Source: Desulfosporosinus youngiae DSM 17734
Lineage (GTDB): Bacteria; Bacillota; Desulfitobacteriia; Desulfitobacteriales; Desulfitobacteriaceae
NCBI RefSeq assembly: GCF_000244895.1
Contig: NZ_CM001441.1
Coordinates: 744,001-808,000, forward strand
Reading direction: 5' to 3'
DNA length: 64,000 nt
The position numbers and the translations under genes are program-made. Position 1 is the stretch's first letter; every line of letters begins with the position of its first letter. Below are positions 15,573 through 23,632 of the stretch, in pieces. The notes beneath the pieces were generated by a model. It saw nothing but the letters and a program-made list of their open reading frames with translations, was not told where the DNA came from and did not search any database.

Positions 15573-15959
15573 TTACGTTTTTTCAACGAGAACCTTGTCC
15601 AATATAGCGCCAATGCACTCCAGGGTACCGGGTTTGTATATTACTTGTAGAGGTTGGACCTGCCTGAATTGCTCGTGATTATCTTCAGATGTCACAAACA
15701 CTATGTTGCATGCTGACATGGAATCGGATTGCCGTATTTGTTTGGCGGTTTCGAGGCCGGTCAGCTTTTTCATGCTGTTATCAAGAAACAGAAGGTCAAA
15801 AACCATGACATGCTTTTTAAGTTCTTCGAGAAGCTCTTCACCGCTGCCAAACTGGTGAATATCAAATAAAACCCCTTTTTCATTTTCATATAAATGAATG
15901 AAGGCCTCCAATAGCTTGCGACACAACGGCCTGTCATCGCAAATCCCGATCGTAAACAA
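15573..15959 (-). CDS. Stand-alone response-regulator receiver domain (LytTR/AgrA-like)
   Basis: The 128-aa protein is a single receiver domain. Acidic residues are in GICDDRPLCRKLLEAF, the phospho-acceptor Asp is in DLLFLDNSM, the Thr/Ser switch is in VFVTSEDN, and the Lys is in VIYKPG. The wording resembles AgrA/LytR receivers, but there is no LytTR output domain. The start TTG 15959 sits 5 nt after GGAGGAGG; a TTG at 15974 would overlap that site. It is transcribed divergently from an XRE regulator and may modulate a kinase or another regulator. Confidence 0.8.
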   Translation of the reverse strand: MFTIGICDDRPLCRKLLEAFIHLYENEKGVLFDIHQFGSGEELLEELKKHVMVFDLLFLDNSMKKLTGLETAKQIRQSDSMSACNIVFVTSEDNHEQFRQVQPLQVIYKPGTLECIGAILDKVLVEKT

Positions 15960-16010
15960 AATATCCTCCTCCAAAGCCTATTTTAATACAATTAAAAAGG
16001 TATTTTACCC

Positions 16011-16039
16011 ATTATATATCCATAAAAATACAAATACAA
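16011..16039 (-). promoter_or_regulatory. Promoter of the receiver gene within a 9-bp inverted repeat
   Basis: On the minus strand TTGTAT (16039-16034), a 17-nt spacer and TATAAT (16016-16011) are seen. The promoter is bracketed by AAGGTATTT (15997-16005) and its inverse AAATACCTT (16046-16054), a possible operator for the divergent XRE protein. Confidence 0.6.
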
Positions 16040-16110
16040 GTGTATAAATACCTTCTTGCTTTGTTAAGAATACTATTCATACTTGATAAAGTTAAAGAGG
16101 GTGATAAGAT

Positions 16111-16440
16111 ATGGAGATAAGTTACAAAGAACTAGGAGAACGGATTGCTAAACGTCGCAAGGTATTGAACCTGACCCAGGATGACGTCGCGGAAGCCACG
16201 GGACTTAGCAACAACCACATTTCCAACATAGAAAACAACCACTCTATTCCGAGCATCGAAACATTGCTTAAAATTTGTAATGTCCTGGACATTACACCGG
16301 ATTACTTCCTGCTAGGTATTGTCAGAGACACGAATGACAGCCTACATTCTCAAATTAGTCAAAAAGTCAAGCTGTGCGATAAGAAAAAGCTGGAACTAGT
16401 TGATCATTTTATAACTTGGCTAATTGATGAAACCCTATAG
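16111..16440 (+). CDS. XRE-family transcriptional regulator
   Basis: The 109-aa protein has an N-terminal HTH_3 domain at residues about 8-64 (LGERIAKRRKVLNLTQDDVA, then GLSNNHISNIEN) and a short C-terminal helix pair (about 80-109). It should bind DNA as a dimer. AGAGGGTGA precedes ATG 16111. It is divergent from the single-receiver gene, with an inverted repeat between them, so it probably controls that intergenic region. Confidence 0.85.
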   Translation: MEISYKELGERIAKRRKVLNLTQDDVAEATGLSNNHISNIENNHSIPSIETLLKICNVLDITPDYFLLGIVRDTNDSLHSQISQKVKLCDKKKLELVDHFITWLIDETL

Positions 16441-16514
16441 TTTCTGAGCTTTTAGCCATTTGCTGTCTTGTGATGTAAGCTCTACGATTCAAGAAGATAT
16501 GGTCTTGTTTCGGG

Positions 16515-16544
16515 TTCAAATTCGGAATCGATTCCGAATTTGAA
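16515..16544. repeat. Perfect 30-bp palindrome, copy 1
   Basis: The half-site TTCAAATTCGGAATC is followed directly by its exact inverse with no spacer. The central 28 bases recur identically at 16997-17024. The two copies bracket a decayed gene region. Confidence 0.85.
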
Positions 16545-16574
16545 TTACCATGGTCAGAGGCGGGCCAGTTTTTT

Positions 16575-16783
16575 ATCCTATAAGAGCGGCCCTTGGGCCG
16601 CAATGACAACTGCCATCGGCAGACATGCATTTCCCGTCTGGCGGGCATTAATGCAGGGGCGGATCATATAAATCGGTAGTTGTTGAATCAGGTCCGTCCG
16701 TGGTGCCGGAGCGTAAGTGTATATGTGCTGCCCAGCGTTGTGGCAAAGATCAGCCGCAGGGTCTTCTGCTGGGTATTTGCCAT
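16575..16783 (-). pseudogene. Decayed DUF2922-family gene (DUF1659 relic upstream possible)
   Basis: On the minus strand a strong GAGGAGG precedes ATG 16783. The first 25 codons read like a DUF2922 N-terminus (MANTQQKTLRLIFATTLGST then YTLTL). The frame then breaks: a stop occurs after 31 codons, while the continuation APRTDL appears in another frame. Upstream (about 16802-16850), GLAGQNPA ending in a stop resembles the end of a DUF1659 protein, its usual partner gene. The functions of both families are unknown. Confidence 0.5.
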
Positions 16784-16996
16784 GCCAATCCCTCCTCACC
16801 TTTATGCTGGATTTTGACCGGCCAAACCATGGTATGTGGTATTATCTTATGCACCTTGTCCGGCAGGGGTTACTCTTGTCCGGGGGCATTGATGACAAAA
16901 TAAGGGCAAAGCCGCAAAGTGCCTATGCGCTGACGGGCTTGTCCTTATTTTTGTCACAAGTGAGGGCTTGGACACATAGGCCATGGGTAAGGTTGT

Positions 16997-17024
16997 TCAA
17001 ATTCGGAATCGATTCCGAATTTGA
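16997..17024. repeat. Perfect 28-bp palindrome, copy 2
   Basis: It is identical over 28 bases to the centre of the palindrome at 16515. The sequence just inside both copies is also related in inverted orientation (TTACCATGG after copy 1, CCATGGGTAA before copy 2). That makes the 510-bp interval look like a unit with inverted ends. Confidence 0.85.
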
Positions 17025-17180
17025 GCTACACACAGGCAATTATCCTCCTGGAAAGGGACCAAGCCCTTATATTTATTTCTCTTTCGTGATTCTAGTCACG
17101 ATTAGACAGCCTGGGTCTTGATATAATTTGAGAAAGGAAATAGAAAAACTATTCTGACTAAGAAGGAAGGAGGTTGTATA

Positions 17181-18197
17181 ATGCTTTCAGGTCAAGCTTT
17201 AACAACCGCCATGGGTATTTTACCTCATACAAATTTGCCGGAGGCTCAGAAATTGGCTCTCAGTTTGGATATTCCCTTTTGGCCTCAATTACCGCGTTTT
17301 CGATTTAGAGAAGATATGTATGCTCAATTCGCCGAGCATCTTCCGGGGGTTATTGTTGATGAAGAAAACCAAAGGCTCCATTTTTCTCATGAACGCTTTA
17401 CACAGGAACTTGATGAATATCTGGAGGCCAGCGGTGACCCCGATTACTTTGCTTTATCTGAAGAATCATCAGCGGCTTTTAATGGATTTTTGGCGCAAGA
17501 TTTATCTTCCTATAAGATGGTTCACGGACAGACTGTTGGTCCGATTAGTTTTGGACTTAAAATCTGTGATGAAGAACGAAAACCAATGATTTATAATGAT
17601 TTTGTTCGAGAAATACTTTATGATTTTCTTGCTCATAAGATAACCTGGCAATATAATCAATTAAAACAAGTTCACCCTAACCCCTTTGTTTGGTTGGATG
17701 AACCGGGATTAGAAATGATTTTTAACTCACTTAGCGCTTATACTTCGGAAGTAGCTCAAATGGAATACAGAGCTTTCTTATCTAAACTGCCTGGACCGAA
17801 GGGAGTTCATCTATGCGGCAACCCTGACTGGTCTTTTCTGTTAAAAGCCGACATTGATATTCTTTCAGTCGATGCTTTTAGCTGGGGACACATTTTTGTG
17901 CGCTATGTTGATGAGGTAAAAGAATTTTTGGATCGCGGAAAAATAATTTCATGGGGAATTATTCCTACCTTGACCAGCGAATTAAGTATGGAGACCACCG
18001 AATCTCTAACTAATCGTCTGCTTGATCTATGGAAGTTTCTAAATCAATACGGACTGGACGATGGTTTAATCTTTGATCGTTCCTGGTTAGCCCCATCCCG
18101 CTGCTGTCTCATTAATAGTGATGGGACTGCAAGCATCGACCATTCCTTTGCACTGTTACGGGAAATATCCCAAAATCTGAGGTCGAGATTTGTGTAA
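17181..18197 (+). CDS. MetE/UroD-superfamily methyltransferase (core-MetE-like)
   Basis: The 338-aa protein resembles the catalytic half of cobalamin-independent methionine synthase. Short core-MetE proteins of anaerobes are thought to methylate homocysteine from methylcobalamin. Zinc-ligand candidates are His and Cys in GVHLCGNPDW and a Cys in LAPSRCCLIN. The middle acidic ligand seems to be Asp in ILSVDAFSWG. It lacks the N-terminal half of full MetE. A strong ribosome site GGAAGGAGG precedes ATG 17181, and a terminator follows. A corrinoid-linked or UroD-like demethylase role remains possible. Confidence 0.68.
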   Translation: MLSGQALTTAMGILPHTNLPEAQKLALSLDIPFWPQLPRFRFREDMYAQFAEHLPGVIVDEENQRLHFSHERFTQELDEYLEASGDPDYFALSEESSAAFNGFLAQDLSSYKMVHGQTVGPISFGLKICDEERKPMIYNDFVREILYDFLAHKITWQYNQLKQVHPNPFVWLDEPGLEMIFNSLSAYTSEVAQMEYRAFLSKLPGPKGVHLCGNPDWSFLLKADIDILSVDAFSWGHIFVRYVDEVKEFLDRGKIISWGIIPTLTSELSMETTESLTNRLLDLWKFLNQYGLDDGLIFDRSWLAPSRCCLINSDGTASIDHSFALLREISQNLRSRFV

Positions 18198-18213
18198 CTG
18201 ATCAGGCGTGCAG

Positions 18214-18252
18214 AACAAAGTTGGAAACCACCTTCCAGCTTTGTTTTTATTT
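18214..18252 (+). terminator. Terminator after MetE-like gene
   Basis: A 13-bp stem (18214-18226 with 18233-18245) is followed by TTTTATTTTT. Confidence 0.9.
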
Positions 18253-18344
18253 TTAAAATTTCTTTTCTAAGAGTGGAGGAATTTAGCGTATTTTAACGAA
18301 TCCTTGAAAATAGATAGGAAATAGTATCAAACGGAGGGTTCAAA

Positions 18345-19190
18345 ATGAAAAGGATTGCCCTGGTAACAGATAGTACGGCTGACCTGACGGAGGACGTAAA
18401 AAAGGATTGTAATATTCATGTAATTCCCCTCAAAGTAAGGTTTGGAGAGCAGGAGTATACTGACGGAGAGCTAACAAGTGAAGACTTCTATCGGCGTTTA
18501 ATGGAAGGGAAGATCCTCCCGAAAACATCCCAGCCTACTCCGGAGGAGTTCAGCCGTTTATACAGCAGGTTACTGGAGGAATATCAAGAAGTTATCTCCG
18601 TTCATATATCATCGGCCCTGAGCGGTACGTTCAATGCGGCATATCTGGCAAAAGAAAAATTTAAAGAAAAAATCCACCTCGTAGATTCCAAAACCATTAG
18701 TCTAGGTTCAGGGTTAATGGTTTTGGAGGTGGCTAAGAATATTAAAGAAGGTCAGGATGCGGCCTGGATTCTTGAAAATCTTAAGAAGGTCAGAAAGAAC
18801 GTAGAAACCCTATTTACCTTAAATACGCTAGAATTCCTGCAGAAAGGAGGGCGCATCGGAAGGGTTCAAGGTTTCATGGGGTCACTTTTGAATATCAAAC
18901 CAATTATCAGGGTCGGGGATGACGGTGTATACCATACCTATGGAAAAGCACACAGTCAGAAGAAGGCTTTAGATAGTGTTGTCCAGGCTTATCATGATTT
19001 AACAAAAGGAAGAAAACCGGTCCGTTTGGTAGTGGCTCATGGTGCTGCTCAAAAAGCCGGCATATATCTGAAGGAAGCGTTAGAGTATGCTTTTCAACTG
19101 CCGACGACTGTCTTTACACAAGTTGGGCCGGTTATTGGAGTGCACACGGGCCCTGGAACAGTGGGGGCTGCGATTCAGTTCGAACAATAA
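18345..19190 (+). CDS. DegV family fatty-acid-binding protein
   Basis: The 281-aa DegV/FakB-type protein binds a single fatty acid and can present it to a FakA kinase. Family marks are ALVTDSTADLTEDV at the N-terminus, KTSQPTPEEF near residue 65, ISSALSGTFNAA near 90 and GTVGAAIQF at the end. ACGGAGGG precedes ATG 18345. It stands alone between terminators, and no fakA gene is nearby. Confidence 0.92.
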   Translation: MKRIALVTDSTADLTEDVKKDCNIHVIPLKVRFGEQEYTDGELTSEDFYRRLMEGKILPKTSQPTPEEFSRLYSRLLEEYQEVISVHISSALSGTFNAAYLAKEKFKEKIHLVDSKTISLGSGLMVLEVAKNIKEGQDAAWILENLKKVRKNVETLFTLNTLEFLQKGGRIGRVQGFMGSLLNIKPIIRVGDDGVYHTYGKAHSQKKALDSVVQAYHDLTKGRKPVRLVVAHGAAQKAGIYLKEALEYAFQLPTTVFTQVGPVIGVHTGPGTVGAAIQFEQ

Positions 19191-19196
19191 CAAAAT

Positions 19197-19235
19197 AAGA
19201 ACCCATGGGACATTAAATCCTGAGGGTTCTTTTCA
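19197..19235 (+). terminator. Terminator after degV-family gene
   Basis: An 8-bp stem (19197-19204 with 19224-19231) with a 19-nt loop is followed by TTT. The 19236-19469 stretch shows no further convincing feature. Confidence 0.72.
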
Positions 19236-19469
19236 TACTGTCAGAAAGTATAAAACTTACGTTATTATACTTTCTAAGCATAAGGGCAACTAAGGCTGCC
19301 GCCGCGCCTGCGGCTTGGTGCCAGCCAAGTTTTCTTTATACTATTTAAAAACTTTGCTAATATAAATTATTAAGAGGATAATTTGAGCGATAAAGGTTAG
19401 AGATGGGAACAAGCGGACAGGGGAACGGAACGAATGGCTAATTGGATCGGTTAGAAGGGGTGGTGCATT

Positions 19470-19643
19470 ATGGACTTTTTGACGTTAGGGATTGCTGTCG
19501 GAATTATACTATTGTTGGCTTATTGGTCGGGAAGACATCGTCTCAAAGCAAAGAAGAAGCAGCAGAAACCAAATTCAAAAGTATCAAAAATCTATCCTTT
19601 AGCAAAAGCAAAGAATCAGACAAAACTACGCAGAGTAAAATAG
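19470..19643 (+). CDS. Small single-pass membrane protein, 57 aa
   Basis: The 57-aa frame starts MDFLTLGIAVGIILLLAYW, one hydrophobic segment of about 16 residues, followed by a strongly basic tail rich in Lys/Arg (KAKKKQQKP). The positive-inside rule puts the tail in the cytoplasm. GAAGGGGTGG precedes ATG 19470 and a terminator follows, so this is likely a real small gene. The family is not recognised. Confidence 0.6.
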   Translation: MDFLTLGIAVGIILLLAYWSGRHRLKAKKKQQKPNSKVSKIYPLAKAKNQTKLRRVK

Positions 19644-19667
19644 TGTTGGCAATAAAAACTAATAGAG

Positions 19668-19704
19668 AAGCCCTCGTTCACCAAATGACGAAGGGCTTTA
19701 TAGT
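19668..19704 (+). terminator. Terminator after the small membrane protein gene
   Basis: AGCCCTCGT pairs with ACGAAGGGCT (one bulge), followed by TTATAGTTT. Confidence 0.7.
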
Positions 19705-19914
19705 TTAACGATTCTATATGATTTGTGCTGCTTGTTGTAGAACTTGAGTACTTTCTGAGCAACTTATTTAAAATAAATGAGTATGTTTATTGAATTATAT
19801 CAAACAATAGTATAGATAATATAATAAGTTCTAAGGAATTGGTGCTTTTATCTCAATAGGACGGAAATGAGTACTAGTGATTAAATGATTACGAATAGAA
19901 TGTGAGGAAGAATC

Positions 19915-20877
19915 ATGGATAATATCGAATACCAACTTGCTACCTTTGCCGGAGGCTGTTTTTGGTGTATGGTAAAACCATTTGAGGAATTGCCTGGTAT
20001 TCTTAAAGTTTTATCAGGTTATACTGGGGGGACTCAGGAGAATCCGACGTATGAGGATGTTTGCACTAAAAAGACAGGACATTATGAAGCCGTGCAGGTT
20101 TCTTTCGACCCCCATGCCGTATCCTACACCCAATTGCTGGAGGTTTTTTGGAGACAGATTGATCCTACTAATCCTGGAGGGCAATTTGTTGATTTAGGTC
20201 AACCCTATAGAACAGCAGTTTTTTATCATAATCAGGAGCAAAAGAGCTTAGCCGAAAGGTCAAAAGAGGCCCTTGAAAAAAGCCGAAGATTCAAGGATCC
20301 TATCGTTACAGAAATTTTACCGGCTACAGCGTTTTATCCTGCAGAGGATTATCACCAAGGCTATTATAAGAAATTTCCTTTAAGATATGGTGCATATCGC
20401 CAAGGGTCAGGACGGGATACTTTTATTAATGAACATTGGAGTGCGGATAAGGAAAAAGAACTATTGAAATCTAAACTAACAGCGATACAGTTCGATGTTA
20501 CTCAAAATCAAGCTACCGAACCCCCTTTTCAGAATGAATACTGGGATAATGATAGAGAGGGGATTTATGTGGATGTGATAACTGGTGAGCCCCTTTTTAG
20601 TTCCCGAGATAAATTTGATTCGGGGTGTGGGTGGCCCAGCTTTTCTAAACCTATCCAGCTGGGAGTGGTTAAAGAAAAGACGGATTTTAGTCATTCAATG
20701 TGGCGGACAGAAGTTGTGAGTACTAAATCCGAGGCACATCTTGGACATGTCTTTAATGATGGTCCCTTGCCTACCGGATTGCGATACTGTATCAATTCGG
20801 CTGCTCTGCGTTTTATTCCTAAAGAAGAACTGACGAAAGAGGGTTATGGGGATTATCTTAGTTTTTTGAATCAATAA
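19915..20877 (+). CDS. msrAB: Fused methionine sulfoxide reductase MsrA-MsrB
   Basis: The 320-aa bifunctional enzyme reduces both S- and R-methionine sulfoxide in proteins. The MsrA half (about residues 1-165) has the catalytic AGGCFWC at 13-19. The MsrB half (about 170-320) has [20 protein letters not shown] and the catalytic Cys in [11 protein letters not shown]. It is expected in the cytoplasm, as no signal peptide is seen. AATGTGAGGAAGA precedes ATG 19915. An oxidative-stress repair role is consistent with an anaerobe exposed to oxygen. Confidence 0.95.
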   Translation: MDNIEYQLATFAGGCFWCMVKPFEELPGILKVLSGYTGGTQENPTYEDVCTKKTGHYEAVQVSFDPHAVSYTQLLEVFWRQIDPTNPGGQFVDLGQPYRTAVFYHNQEQKSLAERSKEALEKSRRFKDPIVTEILPATAFYPAEDYHQGYYKKFPLRYGAYRQGSGRDTFINEHWSADKEKELLKSKLTAIQFDVTQNQATEPPFQNEYWDNDREGIYVDVITGEPLFSSRDKFDSGCGWPSFSKPIQLGVVKEKTDFSHSMWRTEVVSTKSEAHLGHVFNDGPLPTGLRYCINSAALRFIPKEELTKEGYGDYLSFLNQ

Positions 20878-21002
20878 GGCTATAAAATCAATAAGACTAT
20901 AATAAGAATCAAGGATTTTTTGAACGATACAGCCTTCAAGGTCTTAAACCGGGGAGGTTTTTATTTTTTAAAAGACTTGAATATTAGTGAGGATTGGGAA
21001 AG

Positions 21003-21043
21003 GAAAACCTCCACAGGTGTTTTAACTGTGGAGGTTTTCTTTT
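21003..21043. terminator. Bidirectional terminator between msrAB and the zinc-ribbon gene
   Basis: A perfect 14-bp stem (21003-21016 with 21026-21039) has A-rich and T-rich flanks, so it can serve both converging genes. Confidence 0.88.
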
Positions 21044-21352
21044 CTACCAATTGTTGCGTGGAGTCGATTGGAAGCATTCTCTGCAATAGACCGGCTTCTC
21101 ACCTGAGGGCCGAAATGGTACTGTTGTTTCTTTTCCGCAGGAAGCACAGACGGCAGGAAACATTTCGCGTTCCTGACGGTTATTGTTATATCCGCCGGAA
21201 GACCTGGTCTGTGCCTTTTTAGCAGCACGACATTGAGGGCATCTTCCAGGCTCGTTTGTAAACCCTTTATCAGCATAAAACTCCTGTTCCGACGCTGAAA
21301 AAACAAATTCCTGACCGCAATCCCGACAAGTTAGAATCTTGTCACTAAACAT
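21044..21352 (-). CDS. Zinc-ribbon protein with two CxxC pairs of metal sites
   Basis: The 102-aa protein has an N-terminal zinc ribbon (LTCRDCGQEFVFSASEQEF... with CPQC around residue 38) of the zf-Tbcl type. A second one follows a flexible linker: VCASCGKETTVPF and YCREC near the C-terminus. Each would bind one Zn. The exact role of this family is not known; nucleic-acid or protein contacts are plausible. AAAGAGGTG precedes ATG 21352. It is convergent with msrAB. Confidence 0.82.
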   Translation of the reverse strand: MFSDKILTCRDCGQEFVFSASEQEFYADKGFTNEPGRCPQCRAAKKAQTRSSGGYNNNRQEREMFPAVCASCGKETTVPFRPSGEKPVYCRECFQSTPRNNW

Positions 21353-21568
21353 AAAAACACCTCTTTAGCTCGTAGTGGATATCGATATCATTTCAGGAGA
21401 GGAACATAGAGTAACTTCTTGATAATGCACATCGATGATATAGAGTATAACCATAGTTTGGTTTTTTTATCATGCATATTGTCTGGCAGGATAAATAGAT
21501 AAGGTTCTTTTGGACAAATTAAGAAGGATTTTAGATCTGACAAATTATTTTCCTGGGGGGATAAATGA

Positions 21569-22219
21569 ATGCGCAAACAATTTGCGGTGATTGGGCTGGG
21601 AAGATTCGGGACTAGTGTGGCTAAAACACTCACTGCCTTAGGGCACGAGGTTCTTGCCTTAGATAAAAATGAACATGCCGTTCATGACATAATGAATGAT
21701 GTTACCCAAGCGGTACAGGCCGATGCCCGCGAGGAGGAGACTCTTCGAGCTTTAGGAGTTCGGAATTTGGATGTAGCTGTTGTCGCCATGGGGGATGATC
21801 TGGAAGCGAATATACTTATCACTCTTATGCTCAAAGAAATGGGAATACCTTATGTTGTTGCCAAAGCCCAAACGGCTCAGCATGGGAAAGTATTGGAGAA
21901 AATCGGAGCCGATAAAATCGTCTATCCGGAAAAAGATATGGGGATCCGCCTGGCTAACAACTTAATTAGAACCAATATTATGGATTTCATAGATCTGTCC
22001 TTAGATTACAGTATTTTTGAAGTAATTGCTCCGGCCAAGTTTGTTAATCAATCCATAGGGACTTTAAGGTTAGGCGCAATTTATAAAATTAATGTGGTAG
22101 CCATCAAACGAGGTATGGATCAGATTCTTATTGCACCGGGTGCCAATGATGTCATTGAAGAAAAGGATATTTTGGTGATTGTTTGTAATAAAAAAGCGCT
22201 TTTACGTTTACCTGACTAA
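21569..22219 (+). CDS. ktrA: Potassium uptake regulatory subunit KtrA/TrkA
   Basis: The 216-aa cytoplasmic gating subunit of a KtrAB potassium channel has an N-terminal RCK/Rossmann domain (VIGLGRFGTSVAKTL, binding NAD(H) or ATP/ADP). A RCK-C domain follows (about 135-216), the usual site for cyclic-di-AMP. TGGGGGG lies 8 nt before ATG 21569. The ktrB gene follows in the same operon. I looked for a ydaO (cyclic-di-AMP) riboswitch in the 216-nt leader and did not see one. Confidence 0.92.
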   Translation: MRKQFAVIGLGRFGTSVAKTLTALGHEVLALDKNEHAVHDIMNDVTQAVQADAREEETLRALGVRNLDVAVVAMGDDLEANILITLMLKEMGIPYVVAKAQTAQHGKVLEKIGADKIVYPEKDMGIRLANNLIRTNIMDFIDLSLDYSIFEVIAPAKFVNQSIGTLRLGAIYKINVVAIKRGMDQILIAPGANDVIEEKDILVIVCNKKALLRLPD

Positions 22220-22261
22220 CCATAGAATAAAGCAACAGTTACGACCTTGGAGGAAAAGGTA

Positions 22262-23596
22262 TTGAACAGATTTGGAAGATTAATGACTCCCTCTCGAATT
22301 TTAGTGATGGGGTTTATCTTGTTTGCAATATTAGGGAGTACGCTCCTTACTTTAAGCATTTCAACAAAGGATGGCGGGGGCTTGCCTTTATTAGATGCAG
22401 TTTTTACGGCAACCTCGGCACTTTCTGTTACGGGATTAGTGGTTGTAGATACTGCGGCAACGTTTACGATTTTCGGACAATTAGTCATTCTCTTCTTAAT
22501 TCAGGTAGGCGGAATTGGTTTTATGACTTTTGCGGCAATGTTTGCGATTATGTTGGGGAGGAGAATCACCCTCAGGGAGCGTTTATTATTAAAAGAAGCT
22601 TTGAATCAAGTGTCAACGGAAGGTGTAGTACGTTTGGCTAAGTCTGTTATCTCATTCTCTTTCATCATTGAGGCTGTGGGATGCTTGATTTTAACCCTGC
22701 GTTGGGCGGGTGATTTAGGCTGGGGCAATGCTCTGTATTATGGAGTTTTTCATGCCGTCTCAGCCTTTAATAACGCAGGTTTTGCCATTTTTGGCCAATC
22801 CTCTAATCTGATGTCTCAAGTGGAGGACCCTGTGACTAATAGTGTGATAATGCTGATGATAATTTTAGGAGGATTGGGTTTTACGGTTTTAGCCAATCTT
22901 TATACTTATCCCAAAAAGAAATTAACCCTGCATTCCAAGACAGTCATGAAAGTTTCAGGATTCCTTATTGTTATTGGCGCCGGAGTTATTTTTTTGTTGG
23001 AAATGACCAATCCCCTCACCTTAGGGGGCCTTCCTGCGGGAACAAAAGTCATGGCTGCATTTTTTCAGTCCGTGACCCGGACTTGCGGATTTAATACGGT
23101 TGATATTGCCAGCATGAGGGATACGACGCTGCTGACCATGATGGTGCTAATGTTCATCGGGGCTTCTCCTGCATCAACGGGAGGGGGAATTAAAACTACG
23201 ACGTTCCTGGCCATAGTTTTATCAGTCTTGAATACCTTTCAAAGTCATCCCCATGTTGTCTTAGGAGAGCGGACCCTTCCTAAGGCTGACATTCAGAAGG
23301 CTTGGGCAATTACGGCTTTGGCAATTTTTATGACCTTCAGTATGACGTCAATTCTTACAATAACTGAAAGTGCTGATGTGTTTGTCTTGCTGTTTGAAGT
23401 AATCTCTGCTTTAGCAACCGTGGGCCTTTCTTTAGGAATCACACCGGAATTGTCGGCAGCCGGCAAAGTAGTCATTATTGTCTCTATGTTTATGGGGAGA
23501 GTCGGGCTTTTGACCTTAGGATTCTTTCTTTCCCAGAGAGCAGAGAAGTCAGCAGCCGATTTTAAATATCCGGAAGAGCGGATCTTAATTGGCTGA
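22262..23596 (+). CDS. ktrB: Potassium channel subunit KtrB/TrkH
   Basis: The 444-aa membrane protein has the four-repeat TrkH/KtrB pore architecture. Selectivity-loop glycines are seen in SALSVTGLVV, AFNNAGFAIF, TRTCGFNTVD and ALATVGLSLG. It imports K+ with Na+ or by gradient, controlled by KtrA upstream. TTG 22262 is chosen because GGAGGAAAAGG lies 8 nt upstream; the TTG at 22247 precedes this site. It is convergent with the NhaC gene, 36 bases apart. Confidence 0.93.
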   Translation: MNRFGRLMTPSRILVMGFILFAILGSTLLTLSISTKDGGGLPLLDAVFTATSALSVTGLVVVDTAATFTIFGQLVILFLIQVGGIGFMTFAAMFAIMLGRRITLRERLLLKEALNQVSTEGVVRLAKSVISFSFIIEAVGCLILTLRWAGDLGWGNALYYGVFHAVSAFNNAGFAIFGQSSNLMSQVEDPVTNSVIMLMIILGGLGFTVLANLYTYPKKKLTLHSKTVMKVSGFLIVIGAGVIFLLEMTNPLTLGGLPAGTKVMAAFFQSVTRTCGFNTVDIASMRDTTLLTMMVLMFIGASPASTGGGIKTTTFLAIVLSVLNTFQSHPHVVLGERTLPKADIQKAWAITALAIFMTFSMTSILTITESADVFVLLFEVISALATVGLSLGITPELSAAGKVVIIVSMFMGRVGLLTLGFFLSQRAEKSAADFKYPEERILIG

Positions 23597-23632
23597 TTTC
23601 CTGGATTGTATGGGCTTCAGAAGAGTCCCCCC

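Noticed and set aside
21353-21568. Possible cyclic-di-AMP (ydaO) riboswitch before ktrA
   Set aside because: None of the conserved ydaO sequence blocks are visible, only AT-rich leader with short repeats.
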